A stretch of DNA of 64,000 nucleotides from Tsuneonella sp. CC-YZS046. GTDB lineage: Bacteria; Pseudomonadota; Alphaproteobacteria; Sphingomonadales; Sphingomonadaceae. The notes beneath the pieces are model-generated. The model searched no databases and was not told the origin of the DNA. It saw only the letters and a program-made list of their open reading frames with translations. The stretch is from assembly GCF_035581365.1 (NCBI RefSeq), contig NZ_CP141590.1:1488001-1552000 (forward strand), in the 5' to 3' direction. Shown piece after piece: positions 47,317 to 57,043 of the stretch. Numbering within the stretch: position 1 is the stretch's first letter; every line of letters begins with the position of its first letter. The translations under genes were made by a program, and so were the position numbers.

Positions 47317-48138
47317 TCAATCGCGCCTCCGCGCGGTCACGATCCAGGCGGCGGCGGGGAAAGCGATCAGATCATCGCCGCGCTGCGTGGCCAGCCAGCG
47401 CTGGAGCCGCTGCAGGACCTCGGCCTGCTCACCCTCCTCCATGGTCTTCATGGCGCGCGCGGCCGGGCCGATCCTGGTGTAGAAATCAAGCGCTTCCGCC
47501 AGCGAATCCGGTCCGGCCCCGGCGACAAATCGGAAATCGACCGGATCAACCGCAATATCGCGCCAGCCTGCCCTGGCGAGAATCGAACGGACATGATCCT
47601 CCTCCGCAAAGGCGAACGGACCCGGCGCATAAGGGTCGGGCGGAGGCGGAAGCTCCAGCAATCGGACCGCTTCGCTGGCCCAGACATTCAATTGCGGGCT
47701 GCGGAAACAGGAAAAGAAAAGCTGCGCGCCGTCAGCCGAAATTTCGCAAAAATGAGCGAAGGCGCCAACCGGATCGTCGAAGAACATCACGCCATGGCGC
47801 GACACCAGCAGATCGGGCGCGAAGCCGTCTTTCCGCCAGGTCGCCGCATCGGCCAGCTCGAATTGGATATTCGGATATTCGCCCGCGCGACGCTGCGCCG
47901 CCTCAACCAGATCGCGGGACACGTCGATGCCCGTCACCCCGGCATTCGGCCGGGCTTCGCCCAAGGCCAGGGACAATTCGCCGCCGCCGCACCCGATGTC
48001 GAGGATGCGATCGCCCGGAACGCCGGCCAGACGTTCCAGCATGATCTGCGTCAATCCGGAAAAGGCACGATCGGTAAGGCGGATATTCTCCGCCCAGACC
48101 TTCCCCGTCGCCTCCTGCCAATCAGCCTTGGTCGCCAT
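47317..48138 (-). CDS. Class I SAM-dependent methyltransferase
   Basis: 273-aa Rossmann methyltransferase with motif I ILDIGCGGGE at about residues 45-54, GIDVSRDLVEAAQRR as motif II and a post-I acidic residue. The substrate is not predictable. It lies between recA and alaS in the same direction; a hairpin follows recA, so cotranscription is uncertain. Confidence 0.88.
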   Translation of the reverse strand: MATKADWQEATGKVWAENIRLTDRAFSGLTQIMLERLAGVPGDRILDIGCGGGELSLALGEARPNAGVTGIDVSRDLVEAAQRRAGEYPNIQFELADAATWRKDGFAPDLLVSRHGVMFFDDPVGAFAHFCEISADGAQLFFSCFRSPQLNVWASEAVRLLELPPPPDPYAPGPFAFAEEDHVRSILARAGWRDIAVDPVDFRFVAGAGPDSLAEALDFYTRIGPAARAMKTMEEGEQAEVLQRLQRWLATQRGDDLIAFPAAAWIVTARRRD

Positions 48139-48218
48139 TCGAGCTATCTATCCCCGCGCCGCTCGACTGGAAAGGCCGGCGCGCGCCATGAAGGTCGCTT
48201 GCGCCGGCCCCGGTTCCC

Positions 48219-48240
48219 AAGCGCCGATCCGCCGGCGCTT
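48219..48240 (-). terminator. Hairpin downstream of recA (possible terminator)
   Basis: Perfect 8-bp stem, AAGCGCCG (48219-48226) and CGGCGCTT (48233-48240), 9 bp after the recA stop. No T-run follows on the minus strand, so termination or mRNA stabilisation are both possible. Confidence 0.4.
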
Positions 48241-48248
48241 CTTGAAGA

Positions 48249-49313
48249 TCAGATATCGTCGTCCGCGTCCGGACCCGACATCATCTCCTCGGCGACCTGA
48301 TCGGTGCGGCCGCGAATCGCGGCTTCCAACCGGGTGCAAATTTCAGGATTTTCCTTGAGATACTGCTTGGCATTTTCCCGGCCCTGCCCGATCCGGATGC
48401 TGTCATAGCTGAACCAGGCGCCGGATTTCTCGACGAGGCCCGCCTTGACGCCCAGATCGAGAATTTCCCCGATCTTGGAAATGCCTTCGCCATACATGAT
48501 GTCGAATTCGACCTGCTTGAACGGCGGGGCAACCTTGTTCTTGACGACCTTCACCCGCGTGGCGTTGCCGACGATATCGTCCCGGTCCTTGATCTGGCCG
48601 GTGCGGCGGATGTCGAGCCGGACCGATGCATAGAATTTCAGCGCATTGCCGCCCGTCGTCGTTTCCGGATTGCCGTACATCACGCCGATCTTCATGCGGA
48701 CCTGGTTGATGAAGATCACCATGCAGCGCGAACGGCTGATGGAGCCCGTCAGCTTGCGCAATGCCTGCGACATCAGCCGCGCCTGCAGGCCGACATGGCT
48801 GTCGCCCATCTCGCCTTCGATTTCCGCCCGCGGAACCAGCGCGGCGACCGAATCGATCACCAGCACGTCGATCGCATTGGAACGCACCAGCGTGTCCACG
48901 ATTTCCAGCGCCTGCTCACCCGTATCCGGCTGGGACACGATCAGCTCGTCGATGTCGACGCCCAGCTTCTTGGCATAGACCGGATCGAGCGCATGTTCCG
49001 CATCCACGAAGGCGGCGGTGCCGCCCGTCTTCTGCGCTTCCGCGATGGCATGCAGGGCCAGCGTGGTCTTGCCGGAGCTTTCCGGCCCGTAGATTTCGAT
49101 GATCCGGCCGCGCGGCAGCCCGCCAATGCCCAGGGCGATGTCCAGCCCGAGCGAGCCGGTGGAAATCGCTTCCACCTGCATGGCTTCCCGGCTGCCCAGC
49201 TTCATCGCGGAACCCTTGCCGAAGGCCCGGTCGATCTGAGCGAGCGCGGCTTCGAGCGCCTTCTGACGATCCACGTTGTTTTCCTTATCCACGAGCTTCA
49301 AACTTGCCGCCAT
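48249..49313 (-). CDS. recA: Recombinase RecA
   Basis: 354-aa strand-exchange ATPase and SOS co-protease. Walker A GPESSGKT at residues 76-83, DNA-binding loop L2 region starting [20 protein letters not shown], and an acidic C-terminus (DADDDI). The start at 49313 (MAASLKL) is the standard N-terminus; a longer open frame upstream runs into regulatory sequence. An SOS box lies 77-91 bp upstream, so LexA control and damage induction are likely. Confidence 0.98.
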   Translation of the reverse strand: MAASLKLVDKENNVDRQKALEAALAQIDRAFGKGSAMKLGSREAMQVEAISTGSLGLDIALGIGGLPRGRIIEIYGPESSGKTTLALHAIAEAQKTGGTAAFVDAEHALDPVYAKKLGVDIDELIVSQPDTGEQALEIVDTLVRSNAIDVLVIDSVAALVPRAEIEGEMGDSHVGLQARLMSQALRKLTGSISRSRCMVIFINQVRMKIGVMYGNPETTTGGNALKFYASVRLDIRRTGQIKDRDDIVGNATRVKVVKNKVAPPFKQVEFDIMYGEGISKIGEILDLGVKAGLVEKSGAWFSYDSIRIGQGRENAKQYLKENPEICTRLEAAIRGRTDQVAEEMMSGPDADDDI

Positions 49314-49389
49314 GTGATGGCCTCCTCGCTGCCTACCGGGCTGAACGGAACAGTCAACCGAGCGAGGATGTATCACCTTTGTTCTCATG

Positions 49390-49404
49390 GAACAAGAGCG
49401 GAAC
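49390..49404 (-). promoter_or_regulatory. SOS box (LexA operator) of recA, GTTC-N7-GTTC type
   Basis: On the minus strand, GTTC CGCTCTT GTTC, the direct-repeat operator used by LexA in alphaproteobacteria. It lies 77 bp before the recA start and 20 bp after the cckA stop. An adjacent GTTC-N5-GAAC (49381-49393) overlaps it. Confidence 0.85.
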
Positions 49405-49424
49405 AAAAAATTTCCCAACAGGGA

Positions 49425-51851
49425 TCAGGCGGCCCTTCCCCCCAGGACTTCCGCCACTTTCCGGGCGATCTGCTGCACGGAAAACGGCTTGGGGATAAAG
49501 TGCATGTTCTCGATGTCGATGTCGCGCCGCAGCTGTTCCTCGGCATAGCCCGACATGAACAGGACCGGCAGGCCGGGCCGCAGCTTGCGGATTTCGCGCA
49601 GCATCGCGGGGCCATCCATGCTGGGCATCACCACGTCGCTGATGACCAGATCGAATTCCTCCCCGGCCTTCACCTTTTCCAGCCCTTCCTCGCCATCGCA
49701 GGCCGTGACGATATCGTAGCCCTCGCGCGCCAGCGCCCGCTCCGCCACCGCGCGAACCATATCCTCGTCCTCCACCAGCAGCAGGCGGCCGCCACCGGCC
49801 CATTCCGTCACCTCTTCCGCGCGCTGGGCGGCCGTGGGGACCAGGCCGTCATAGACCGGCAGATAGATCACGAAACGCGCGCCCACGGTCCGCCCGCCCG
49901 GGCCCGGCACATTCTCGACAAAGACGAAGCCGCCGGACTGCTTGACGATGCCATAGACCGTGGACAGGCCCAGCCCCGTGCCCTTCCCCATTTCCTTGGT
50001 GGTGAAGAACGGCTCGAAAATCTTGCCAAAATGCTCCTGCGGTATGCCGCCGCCCGTATCCTCGACGATCAGCGCCGTATAATCCCCGATCGGGATGATG
50101 TCGGTCTTCATCCGGCGCACATCGCTGGAGGCGATGCGGCGAGTCGCTATGGTCACGCGGCCGGCGCCATCCCCATGCGCCTGGATCGCGTCGCGGGCAT
50201 TGACCGCGAGATTGACGATGACCTGCTCCAATTGCTGCGGGTCGGCCCGAACCGGACCGAGATCGCGATCATGGTGGACCTGGAACCCGATCTTCTCGCC
50301 CATCAGCCGCTTGAGCAGCTGGGAAACCTCCGAGACCACATCGGGCAATTGCAGCACTTCGGGCCGCAGGGTCTGCTGGCGGGAAAAGGCCAGCAACTGC
50401 CGGGTCAGCGATGCCGCGCGATTCGAGTTCGCCTTGATCTGCTGGATGTCGTCGTAATCGCTGTCGCCGGGAATGTGGCGCAGCAGCATCAGGTCGCAAT
50501 GGCCGATGATCGCGGTCAGCACATTGTTGAAATCATGCGCCACCCCGCCCGCAAGCTGGCCGACGGCCTGCATCTTGGTGGCCTGGGCGACCTGGCGCTT
50601 GAGCCGCGCCTCCTCCGTCGTGTCCGCCAGGCTCAGCAGGACGGCCGATTCGCCCAGCCCGCGCACCCCGGCCAGGCCAAGCGACACCGGCTCTTCCGGA
50701 TTGTCGCGCAGGCGGATCGCCATGTCGCCCGAACTGGCCGGCCCCTGCGCGAACCGCCGGACCGAATCCGCGAGCGGCCCCTTGTCCTCCCGCACCACCA
50801 GATCGGTCGGATAAGGGGGCAGCGCCTTGCCATCCACCCCGGCCGCGCGCAGGAAGGCGCGATTGGCGAACAGGAAGCGGCCATCGCGGTCGGCCATCGC
50901 CAGGCCCACCGGCAATTGCGCCAGCAGGGCTTCCAGCTGGCTGGTGCCGGCATGGCCCTCCATGCCCGCCGAAGCGCCCAGCCCGATGCCCGAATCGAGC
51001 AGCAGCATCAGCGAAGGCGCATTGCCGGGCGCCGCCGGATCGAGATCGTCCGGATCGGCAAGGGCGATCTGCACCAGGGTCTGCGAAGATCCGTTGCGCC
51101 CTTCACGCGCGAAGAATATCCGGTCCCGGTTGTCCGCGCGCAGCAGGCCGGCGAAATCCTGCCCCGCCATGGTCGCCGCTTCATCCCCGGCCGCGCGCAA
51201 GGCGAAGCCCCTGCTTGCCACGCGGATCGCGCCTTCCGGGCCGACCAGCGCGGCTTCCACCCCGCCTTCGCTCAGCATCCGGCCGAACGTGCCGGTGATG
51301 CGCTCCCCCAGCTCCGCGACGGGATCGGTTTCCCGCAACGGAGCAAATCGCCAGATCAGGTAATCGTCGCCCCGCCCGGCCCGCATGATATCGCCCCGCC
51401 AGCGCGCGCCGCCTTCATCCTGAAGCTGCGCCACGCTGCCGGTTCCATCGCGCCATGCGGCGCGCCCGGCCCGCTCCAGCCGCTCGGCGGAACCGGCGGC
51501 GAGCTTGAGCAGAGGGGGAGCGTAATCCAGCCCGAAAGCCTCGCTGAAGGCGCTGTTCGCGCATACCATGCGATTGGCCCGGTCCGTGATGACGACGGCC
51601 GCACCGTCCCCTTCGATCGCCGCGACCGTGACCGACCAGTCCGGCAGCGGAAATTCCTGGATCAACGGGGCGGAGCGGCGGTGCGAAAGGACCGCGACCA
51701 GCGCGGCCAGGCTGAGCAGGCCGCCGCCATAGGCCGCGACGACCAGCGGCTGCCCGGTGACGAGCCACAGCAGGACAAGGCTGGCAAGCAGCGCCCCGCC
51801 AACGGCCATGACGCCGAAAGCAGGGCTGCGCGAACCGCCCAGCGCCGTCAT
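49425..51851 (-). CDS. cckA: Hybrid histidine kinase CckA
   Basis: 808-aa cell-cycle kinase that phosphorylates the CtrA and CpdR branches through ChpT. Two membrane helices at about 10-32 and 38-56, PAS-type sensory region (about 80-410), dimerisation/phosphoacceptor helix with His439 in GGVAHDFNNVLTAI, then the ATPase domain (VNLAVNARDAIQA, GGGIP, GTGLGLS) and a C-terminal receiver with Asp739 (LVISDVVMPSMDG). The start overlaps the DUF2062 stop by 4 bp. cpdR, a downstream element of the same relay, lies about 15 kb away. Confidence 0.95.
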   Translation of the reverse strand: MTALGGSRSPAFGVMAVGGALLASLVLLWLVTGQPLVVAAYGGGLLSLAALVAVLSHRRSAPLIQEFPLPDWSVTVAAIEGDGAAVVITDRANRMVCANSAFSEAFGLDYAPPLLKLAAGSAERLERAGRAAWRDGTGSVAQLQDEGGARWRGDIMRAGRGDDYLIWRFAPLRETDPVAELGERITGTFGRMLSEGGVEAALVGPEGAIRVASRGFALRAAGDEAATMAGQDFAGLLRADNRDRIFFAREGRNGSSQTLVQIALADPDDLDPAAPGNAPSLMLLLDSGIGLGASAGMEGHAGTSQLEALLAQLPVGLAMADRDGRFLFANRAFLRAAGVDGKALPPYPTDLVVREDKGPLADSVRRFAQGPASSGDMAIRLRDNPEEPVSLGLAGVRGLGESAVLLSLADTTEEARLKRQVAQATKMQAVGQLAGGVAHDFNNVLTAIIGHCDLMLLRHIPGDSDYDDIQQIKANSNRAASLTRQLLAFSRQQTLRPEVLQLPDVVSEVSQLLKRLMGEKIGFQVHHDRDLGPVRADPQQLEQVIVNLAVNARDAIQAHGDGAGRVTIATRRIASSDVRRMKTDIIPIGDYTALIVEDTGGGIPQEHFGKIFEPFFTTKEMGKGTGLGLSTVYGIVKQSGGFVFVENVPGPGGRTVGARFVIYLPVYDGLVPTAAQRAEEVTEWAGGGRLLLVEDEDMVRAVAERALAREGYDIVTACDGEEGLEKVKAGEEFDLVISDVVMPSMDGPAMLREIRKLRPGLPVLFMSGYAEEQLRRDIDIENMHFIPKPFSVQQIARKVAEVLGGRAA

Positions 51852-52423
51852 TGCATTCGCATCCGCGCATGCATCCGCTCACGCGCTTCGGCCAAACGCA
51901 CCTTGCGCTTGTGAGCGATCCAGGCGCGCCACGACAGGCTGGCCACCAGATAGCTGACGGCAGCCGCGACGACCGCCACCACCACCAGGCCGAAGGCGGT
52001 GACGAGCGTGGCGCCCGTCAGCCATTGCAGGGCATCCTGCAGTTCGGTGTGTTCCATGGCCGTATTGACCGGAGCAACAATCGTCATCGCATCCACCTGC
52101 AGCAGCCAGCTGCCGACCTTGTAGGACAGCACCCAGATCAAGGGCGTGGTGAACGGATTGGTAACGAAAGTGGTCAGCGCGGCAACCGGAACATTGGCGC
52201 GGACCGTCAGGCTGAGCAGGGATGCGAACAGAATCTGCGCAAAGGGTATGATGATGCCCACCAGCATGCCCAGCGCCACGCCGCGCGGCACCGAACGCCG
52301 GGTGAAGCGCCACAGTTCGGAGCGCAACACCCGATTTGCGAAAGGGCGTATCCAGCGGCTGCGCTCCATCTGCTCGCGGGTCGGCATATTGCGCCGGGTC
52401 CAATTGAAAATACGGGTCTTCAC
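51848..52423 (-). CDS. DUF2062 domain membrane protein
   Basis: 191-aa protein of the DUF2062 family. A basic N-terminus (RNMPTREQMERSRW) precedes two to three hydrophobic segments at about 48-72, 80-104 and 140-172, with SVPRGVALGMLVGIIIPFAQ and TNPFTTPLIW as family landmarks. The start is probably GTG at 52423; upstream codons to 52561 do not look family-like, and no strong Shine-Dalgarno sequence decides it. Its stop overlaps the cckA start (ATGA), so translation is coupled to the kinase; a functional link is only inferred. Confidence 0.85.
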   Translation of the reverse strand: MKTRIFNWTRRNMPTREQMERSRWIRPFANRVLRSELWRFTRRSVPRGVALGMLVGIIIPFAQILFASLLSLTVRANVPVAALTTFVTNPFTTPLIWVLSYKVGSWLLQVDAMTIVAPVNTAMEHTELQDALQWLTGATLVTAFGLVVVAVVAAAVSYLVASLSWRAWIAHKRKVRLAEARERMHARMRMQ

Positions 52424-52591
52424 GGCTGGGTCGTACTTCTTTCGATGAGCTGTATCACGCCGGGTCGCGGCGCGATGCCGAAATATGGGCCGAATATGGA
52501 AGGCCGTCGCCGAACGGTGGCTGAACATCATGCCCATCGCGAAGCCCGCATGAGTCGGCAAGCCTCTTTCACGGCTTACGCACCGCCGCGC

Positions 52592-53074
52592 TCAACCGCG
52601 ATCCCGCATGATCCTGGCCTGGTCGCGCTTCCAGTCCCGGTCCTTGATCGTCTGGCGCTTGTCATGGGCCTGCTTGCCCTTGGCCAGGGCCAGCTCCACC
52701 TTCGCCCGGCCCCGCGAGTTGAAATAGACCGACAAGGGCACCAGGGTCATGCCCTTGCGCTCCACCGCGCCATGCAGGCGGGCGATCTCCCGCTCATGCA
52801 GCAGCAGCTTGCGCGGGCGTTTCGGCTCGTGGTTGAAACGGTTTCCATGGCTGAATTCCGGAACATTGGAATTGATAAGCCACACTTCGCCGTTTTTCAC
52901 CTCGGCATAGCTTTCGGCGATGGAGCCTTCGCCGAAGCGCAGGCTCTTCACCTCGGTCCCGGTCAGGGCGATCCCGGCCTCGAACGTATCCTCGATATGA
53001 TAGTCGAACCGCGCGCGGCGATTTTCCGCGACGGTCTTCTTCTTGTCGAAGGTGGTGGGTTTGGGACGGGCCAT
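52592..53074 (-). CDS. smpB: SsrA-binding protein SmpB
   Basis: 160-aa partner of tmRNA in ribosome rescue. The beta-barrel core runs from [19 protein letters not shown] to about 130, and the basic C-terminal tail ([19 protein letters not shown]) enters the mRNA channel. ATG at 53074 gives the usual N-terminus. No tmRNA gene is recognised near it. Confidence 0.97.
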   Translation of the reverse strand: MARPKPTTFDKKKTVAENRRARFDYHIEDTFEAGIALTGTEVKSLRFGEGSIAESYAEVKNGEVWLINSNVPEFSHGNRFNHEPKRPRKLLLHEREIARLHGAVERKGMTLVPLSVYFNSRGRAKVELALAKGKQAHDKRQTIKDRDWKRDQARIMRDRG

Positions 53075-53126
53075 GATCTGGGGGCATGTATGGAGCCGGA
53101 CGCCGGAAAGCAAACCGGCGCCGCGA

Positions 53127-54008
53127 TCAGATCAGCCCCGCGTGATCCAGCGCCTCGTCCACCGCCTTGCGCGCGGCGGCATTGCAGGGAGTGAGCGGAA
53201 GCCGCAGATCCTCGGTCAGCCAGTTGTGGACCCGGGTCAGCGCGTATTTGCAAGGCCCCGGCGAGGCATCCTCGAACATGGCGTAATGCAGCGGATAGAG
53301 CAGGTCGTTCAGCTCGCGCGCCCGCGCGAAATCACCCTCGGCGCAGGCCTGCTGGAAATCGGCGCAAAGCCGGGGTGCGACATTGGCGGTAACGGAAATG
53401 CAGCCCACGGCCCCGGCCGCATTGGCAGGCAGGGCCAGTTCATCGTCGCCTGAAAGCTGGCAGAAGCCATTGCCGATTCCCATGCGATGATCGGTCACGC
53501 GCGAAAGATCGCCGCTCGCATCCTTGATGCCGATGATCCTGTCCGGATAGCTGCAGGCAAGCTCCACCACGGTTTCCGGGGCGATGTCCGTCACCGTGCG
53601 GCCGGGCACGTTGTAAAGCACGATCGGCAATTCGCCATGCTCGGCCAGATGGGAGAAATGGGCGATCAGCCCCTCCTGGTTCGGCCGGTTGTAATAAGGC
53701 GCGACTACAAGAGCGGCATCGGCGCCGACCTTCCTGGAATACTGCATATGCATCAGGGCGTTTCTGGTATCGTTCGATCCGCAGCCGGCGATGACCGGAA
53801 CCCGTCCCGCCGCCTGCTCCACGCAGACCTGGATCACATGGTGATGCTCTTCATTGGTCAGGGTCGATGCCTCGCCGGTGGTTCCGCAGGGCACCAGCGC
53901 GCTGGACCCGTTTTCGATCTGCCAATCCACCAGGCGGCGAAAAGCGGCCTCATCGAACGCTCCATCGCGAAACGGAGTCACCAAAGCCGGAATAGAACCG
54001 GAAAACAT
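53127..54008 (-). CDS. dapA: 4-hydroxy-tetrahydrodipicolinate synthase
   Basis: First committed enzyme of lysine and meso-diaminopimelate synthesis, condensing pyruvate with aspartate semialdehyde. 293-aa TIM barrel with Schiff-base Lys162 (IGIKDASGD), Tyr132 (LYNVPGRT) and the substrate loop [10 protein letters not shown] at 54008 preferred, with AAGG 9 nt upstream; a GTG at 54017 is in frame. Divergent from the lytic transglycosylase. Confidence 0.97.
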   Translation of the reverse strand: MFSGSIPALVTPFRDGAFDEAAFRRLVDWQIENGSSALVPCGTTGEASTLTNEEHHHVIQVCVEQAAGRVPVIAGCGSNDTRNALMHMQYSRKVGADAALVVAPYYNRPNQEGLIAHFSHLAEHGELPIVLYNVPGRTVTDIAPETVVELACSYPDRIIGIKDASGDLSRVTDHRMGIGNGFCQLSGDDELALPANAAGAVGCISVTANVAPRLCADFQQACAEGDFARARELNDLLYPLHYAMFEDASPGPCKYALTRVHNWLTEDLRLPLTPCNAAARKAVDEALDHAGLI

Positions 54009-54104
54009 GGACTTCACCCTTGCTCTTGCCCCATGCTAGAATCACGGCGACACAAGGAGCCGGTCCCAATGGGGGAATTTCGTTCAGCGCCTGATAAGGA
54101 GCCA

Positions 54105-56093
54105 ATGGGCACTATGTCCAGCATGCTCAGAATACCTGTCGTCCTTGCCGTCATGCTGCCCGCGCTTTCGGCATCCGCCCCGCTTGCCGCGCAGAGCGCC
54201 GCATCCGATGCCGCGCACTGGGATCGCGCCCGCGCCTCGCTGGTCGCCAGCCAGCCCGGCCAGATGGCCTATGCGGTGAAGCGATGGGAGCAGCTGAACA
54301 ACTCCTCCCGCCTCAGCTTCGCCGAATATTCTGGCTTCCTGCTGAGCTATCCGGGCTTTCCCCAGGAAGGCAAGATCCGGGGCTATGCGGAAGCCGCGCT
54401 GGAACGCGAATATGCCGAGCCTTCCCGGCGGATCGCCTATTTCGAGAAGTTCCCTCCGCTCACCAACCCGGCCAAGGCGCAATATGCGGTCGCACTCTCC
54501 TCGCTCCGGCGGCCCGAAGCGGCGAGCGCGGCCAGGGAAGCGTGGCGCGGCGGGTCGATGGGCAGCGCCACGGAAAGCACGCTCTTTTCGCTTTATGGCG
54601 GCAGCCTGACCGCCGACGATCACGATGCGCGGATGGACGCGCTGCTCTGGGCCGGGGACACCACGGCCGCGGCGCGCCAGATCGCCTATGTCTCGCCGGC
54701 GAAGCGCACGATCTTCATGGCGCGCCTGGCCGCTGCGCAGGGCAGCGATCCGGCTTCGCAGGGCCTTTCGCCCGGGCCGGGCGCGTTGCGCGATCCGGGC
54801 TATGTCTACAATCTGTCGCGCCAGATGCGCCGAAGCGGGAAGGCCTATGCGGCCGTCAGCCTGCTGGCCACTCGCCCGCCGCTCGCCAGCCTGCCCGCCG
54901 ACCCGGACGACTGGGTGAAGGAACTGCTGACCGTCGCCAAGATGGGCGGCGGCAGCAATGTGGTGCGGATCGCGGCATCCATCGACGACGGCTTCGCGCC
55001 GGGCGCGGACATCAGCTCGATGGCCTATGGCCTGCGCGACGATTACACCTCGCTGGTGTGGCTCGGCGGCACGACCGCGCTGTGGGAACTGCGCGATCCG
55101 TCCTCCGCCGCCCCGCTGTTCTACCGCTATGGCGCCGCGGCACGGACGCCGCAGACCCGCTCCAAGGGTTTTTACTGGGCCGGGCTGGCCTATAGCCAGG
55201 CGGGCAACCGGGCCGAGGCGAACCGCCATTTCGAGATGGCGGCCGCCTATCCCGCGCAGTTCTACGGCCTGCTCGCGCTCGAACGGCTGGGCCGCTCCGT
55301 GCCCGATCTCACCGCCGCTCCGCTGATCCAGCCCAGCTCGGCGGAACGCGCCGCGTTCTATTCCAAGCCGATCACCGGCGCCGTGCGCGAAGCCGCGCGC
55401 GACGCGCCGTGGACCACCTCGATCCGTTTCTTCCGCGAAATCGCCGATCAGGCCAAGACCCCGGGCGAGCATGCGCTGGTCGCGGAACTCGCGCGCGACC
55501 TGGGCCGCCGCGACCTGGCCGTGATCCTGGGCGAAAAGGCACAGGAGCATGGCCATGCCGGCTTCTACAAGATCGCCTTCCCGACCATCCCGGCGCCGGC
55601 CGGAACCAACTGGACCATGGTCCATGCCATCACGCGGCAGGAAAGCCAGTTCGCCCAGAACGCGGTCAGCCATGCCGGCGCGCGCGGCCTGATGCAGTTG
55701 ATGCCCGGCACGGCGCAGGAACAGGCGGGCAAGATGGGCATGAGCTATCTCAGCGCCTCGCTCATCAACGACGCCAGCTATAACATCCGCCTCGGCGACG
55801 GCTATTTCTCGCGGATGATGGATTATTACGGCGGCGCCTATCCGCTGGCGATCGCGGCCTATAATGCCGGGCCGGGCAATGTGAACAAATGGCTGCGCGC
55901 CAATGGCGACCCGCGCAACGGCGGGGTCGGCTGGGTCGAATGGATCGAGCGGATTCCGATCTTCGAGACCAAGAACTACGTCCAGCGCGTGATCGAGAAT
56001 GCCGTGGTCTATGAGGCGATGAACCCGGACAAGGTGCTCTACGGCAGTCCGAAATCGGTCAGCCGGGTGCTTGGCAAGTCCACGCCCGGCTGA
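54105..56093 (+). CDS. slt: Soluble lytic transglycosylase (Slt70-like, GH23)
   Basis: 662-aa periplasmic enzyme that cleaves glycan strands of peptidoglycan. The N-terminal signal peptide ends near PLAAQS. A long alpha-superhelical region (about 50-480) is followed by the SLT domain with catalytic Glu513 (TRQESQFAQNAVS), GLMQLMPGTA and AAYNAGPG. Start at 54105 follows AAGGAG closely; 54069 and 54114 are alternatives. Followed by greB 13 bp later. Confidence 0.93.
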   Translation: MGTMSSMLRIPVVLAVMLPALSASAPLAAQSAASDAAHWDRARASLVASQPGQMAYAVKRWEQLNNSSRLSFAEYSGFLLSYPGFPQEGKIRGYAEAALEREYAEPSRRIAYFEKFPPLTNPAKAQYAVALSSLRRPEAASAAREAWRGGSMGSATESTLFSLYGGSLTADDHDARMDALLWAGDTTAAARQIAYVSPAKRTIFMARLAAAQGSDPASQGLSPGPGALRDPGYVYNLSRQMRRSGKAYAAVSLLATRPPLASLPADPDDWVKELLTVAKMGGGSNVVRIAASIDDGFAPGADISSMAYGLRDDYTSLVWLGGTTALWELRDPSSAAPLFYRYGAAARTPQTRSKGFYWAGLAYSQAGNRAEANRHFEMAAAYPAQFYGLLALERLGRSVPDLTAAPLIQPSSAERAAFYSKPITGAVREAARDAPWTTSIRFFREIADQAKTPGEHALVAELARDLGRRDLAVILGEKAQEHGHAGFYKIAFPTIPAPAGTNWTMVHAITRQESQFAQNAVSHAGARGLMQLMPGTAQEQAGKMGMSYLSASLINDASYNIRLGDGYFSRMMDYYGGAYPLAIAAYNAGPGNVNKWLRANGDPRNGGVGWVEWIERIPIFETKNYVQRVIENAVVYEAMNPDKVLYGSPKSVSRVLGKSTPG

Positions 56094-56106
56094 TTTCCGG
56101 CGTGCG

Positions 56107-56595
56107 ATGAAAATCGAAGGCAATCCGATCACGCCGGCGGGCCTGGCGTCGCTCAAGGCGCGCTATGACCGGCTGCTCGGCACCGAACGCCCGCAGATCG
56201 TGGAAATCGTGAGCTGGGCGGCCGGCAATGGCGATCGTTCGGAAAACGGCGATTATCTCTATGGCCGCAAGCGGATGCGCGAGATCGACCGGGAGCTGGC
56301 GCATCTGGCCCGGCGGATGAAGGCCGCCCGGGTGGTGGACCCTGCCCGGCAGACGGACAGGAGCCGCGCCTGGTTCGGCTCCACGGTGACCATCGCCGAC
56401 GAGGATGACGACCAGCGCAGCCTCACCCTGGTGGGCGATGACGAGCAGGACGCCTCGGCCGGCAAGATCGGCTGGAGTTCGCCCATGGCGCGGGCCTTGC
56501 GCGGCGCGGCCCTGGGGGACCTGCGGATCGTCCGCCTGCCCGGCGGCGAGAAGGAATGGGAAGTGGTCGCGATCCACTATCCCGAAACCGCCTGA
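56107..56595 (+). CDS. greB: Transcription elongation factor GreB
   Basis: 162-aa factor that rescues backtracked RNA polymerase by stimulating transcript cleavage. N-terminal coiled-coil domain with the acidic-tip segment WAAGNGDRSENGDYLYGRKR, then the FKBP-like C-terminal domain (SSPMARALRGAALGDLRIV). The pattern matches GreB rather than GreA. Followed by a 59-aa DUF4169 gene one base after its stop. Confidence 0.9.
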   Translation: MKIEGNPITPAGLASLKARYDRLLGTERPQIVEIVSWAAGNGDRSENGDYLYGRKRMREIDRELAHLARRMKAARVVDPARQTDRSRAWFGSTVTIADEDDDQRSLTLVGDDEQDASAGKIGWSSPMARALRGAALGDLRIVRLPGGEKEWEVVAIHYPETA

Positions 56596-56596
56596 T

Positions 56597-56776
56597 ATGG
56601 CCGAGATCGTCAATCTGCGGATGGCGCGCAAGGCGAGGAAGCGCGCCGGCAAGGCGGAATCGGCGGCCGCCAATCGCGCGCAATTCGGCCAATCTAAGGC
56701 TGCCAAGGCCGTTCGCCAGCTGGAAGCCGACCGCGCGGAGCGCACTCTGGACGGCGCCAAGCGGGACAAGGAGTAG
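56597..56776 (+). CDS. DUF4169 family small protein
   Basis: 59-aa, very basic (about 30 percent Arg and Lys) and Ala-rich, with MAEIVNLRMARKARKRA at the start and a helical charged remainder. It matches the DUF4169 type common in alphaproteobacteria, function unknown. Lies one base after the greB stop and 7 bp before the next small gene, so likely translated from the greB transcript. Confidence 0.75.
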   Translation: MAEIVNLRMARKARKRAGKAESAAANRAQFGQSKAAKAVRQLEADRAERTLDGAKRDKE

Positions 56777-56783
56777 GAAAGCC

Positions 56784-56987
56784 GTGCGCACGACCTTTTG
56801 GGATGCGTCGGTCCGGCTCTATCTGCTGGACACCGAGACAGAGGGCGGCGCTGCCAGCACGCTGTTCTACGGTTCGCTGGAGGAAGCGCTGCGGATCGCG
56901 GCGGCCCAGCCCGAATCCGTGCAGGATGGGCTGTTCATCGCCACCGACAACGATGTGGTGGCCTATCTCGACCTGATCGAAGGCTGA
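56784..56987 (+). CDS. Small hypothetical protein after DUF4169
   Basis: 67-aa protein of unknown family from a GTG start at 56784, with AGGA 6 nt upstream. Contains a hydrophobic strand (SVRLYLLDTE), a helix (SLEEALRIAAAQP) and an acidic end. No signal peptide. The greB-DUF4169-small ORF order suggests one operon. Could be a DNA- or protein-binding accessory, but nothing in the sequence decides it. Confidence 0.6.
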   Translation: MRTTFWDASVRLYLLDTETEGGAASTLFYGSLEEALRIAAAQPESVQDGLFIATDNDVVAYLDLIEG

Positions 56988-57043
56988 AAATCCGGCGCGC
57001 ATTGCAGTGGCGACCGGCCGGGCAAGCGGCTAATGGGTTCCCG

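Noticed and set aside
48795-51914. Very long antisense open frame (over 1000 codons) opposite cckA
   Set aside because: Reads His/Arg/Gln/Asp-rich sequence without any known motif and runs antisense to a clear kinase; an effect of G+C-rich third codon positions.
52562-53126. tmRNA (ssrA) beside smpB
   Set aside because: The gaps around smpB are too short and lack tRNA-like ends or a tag-coding frame.
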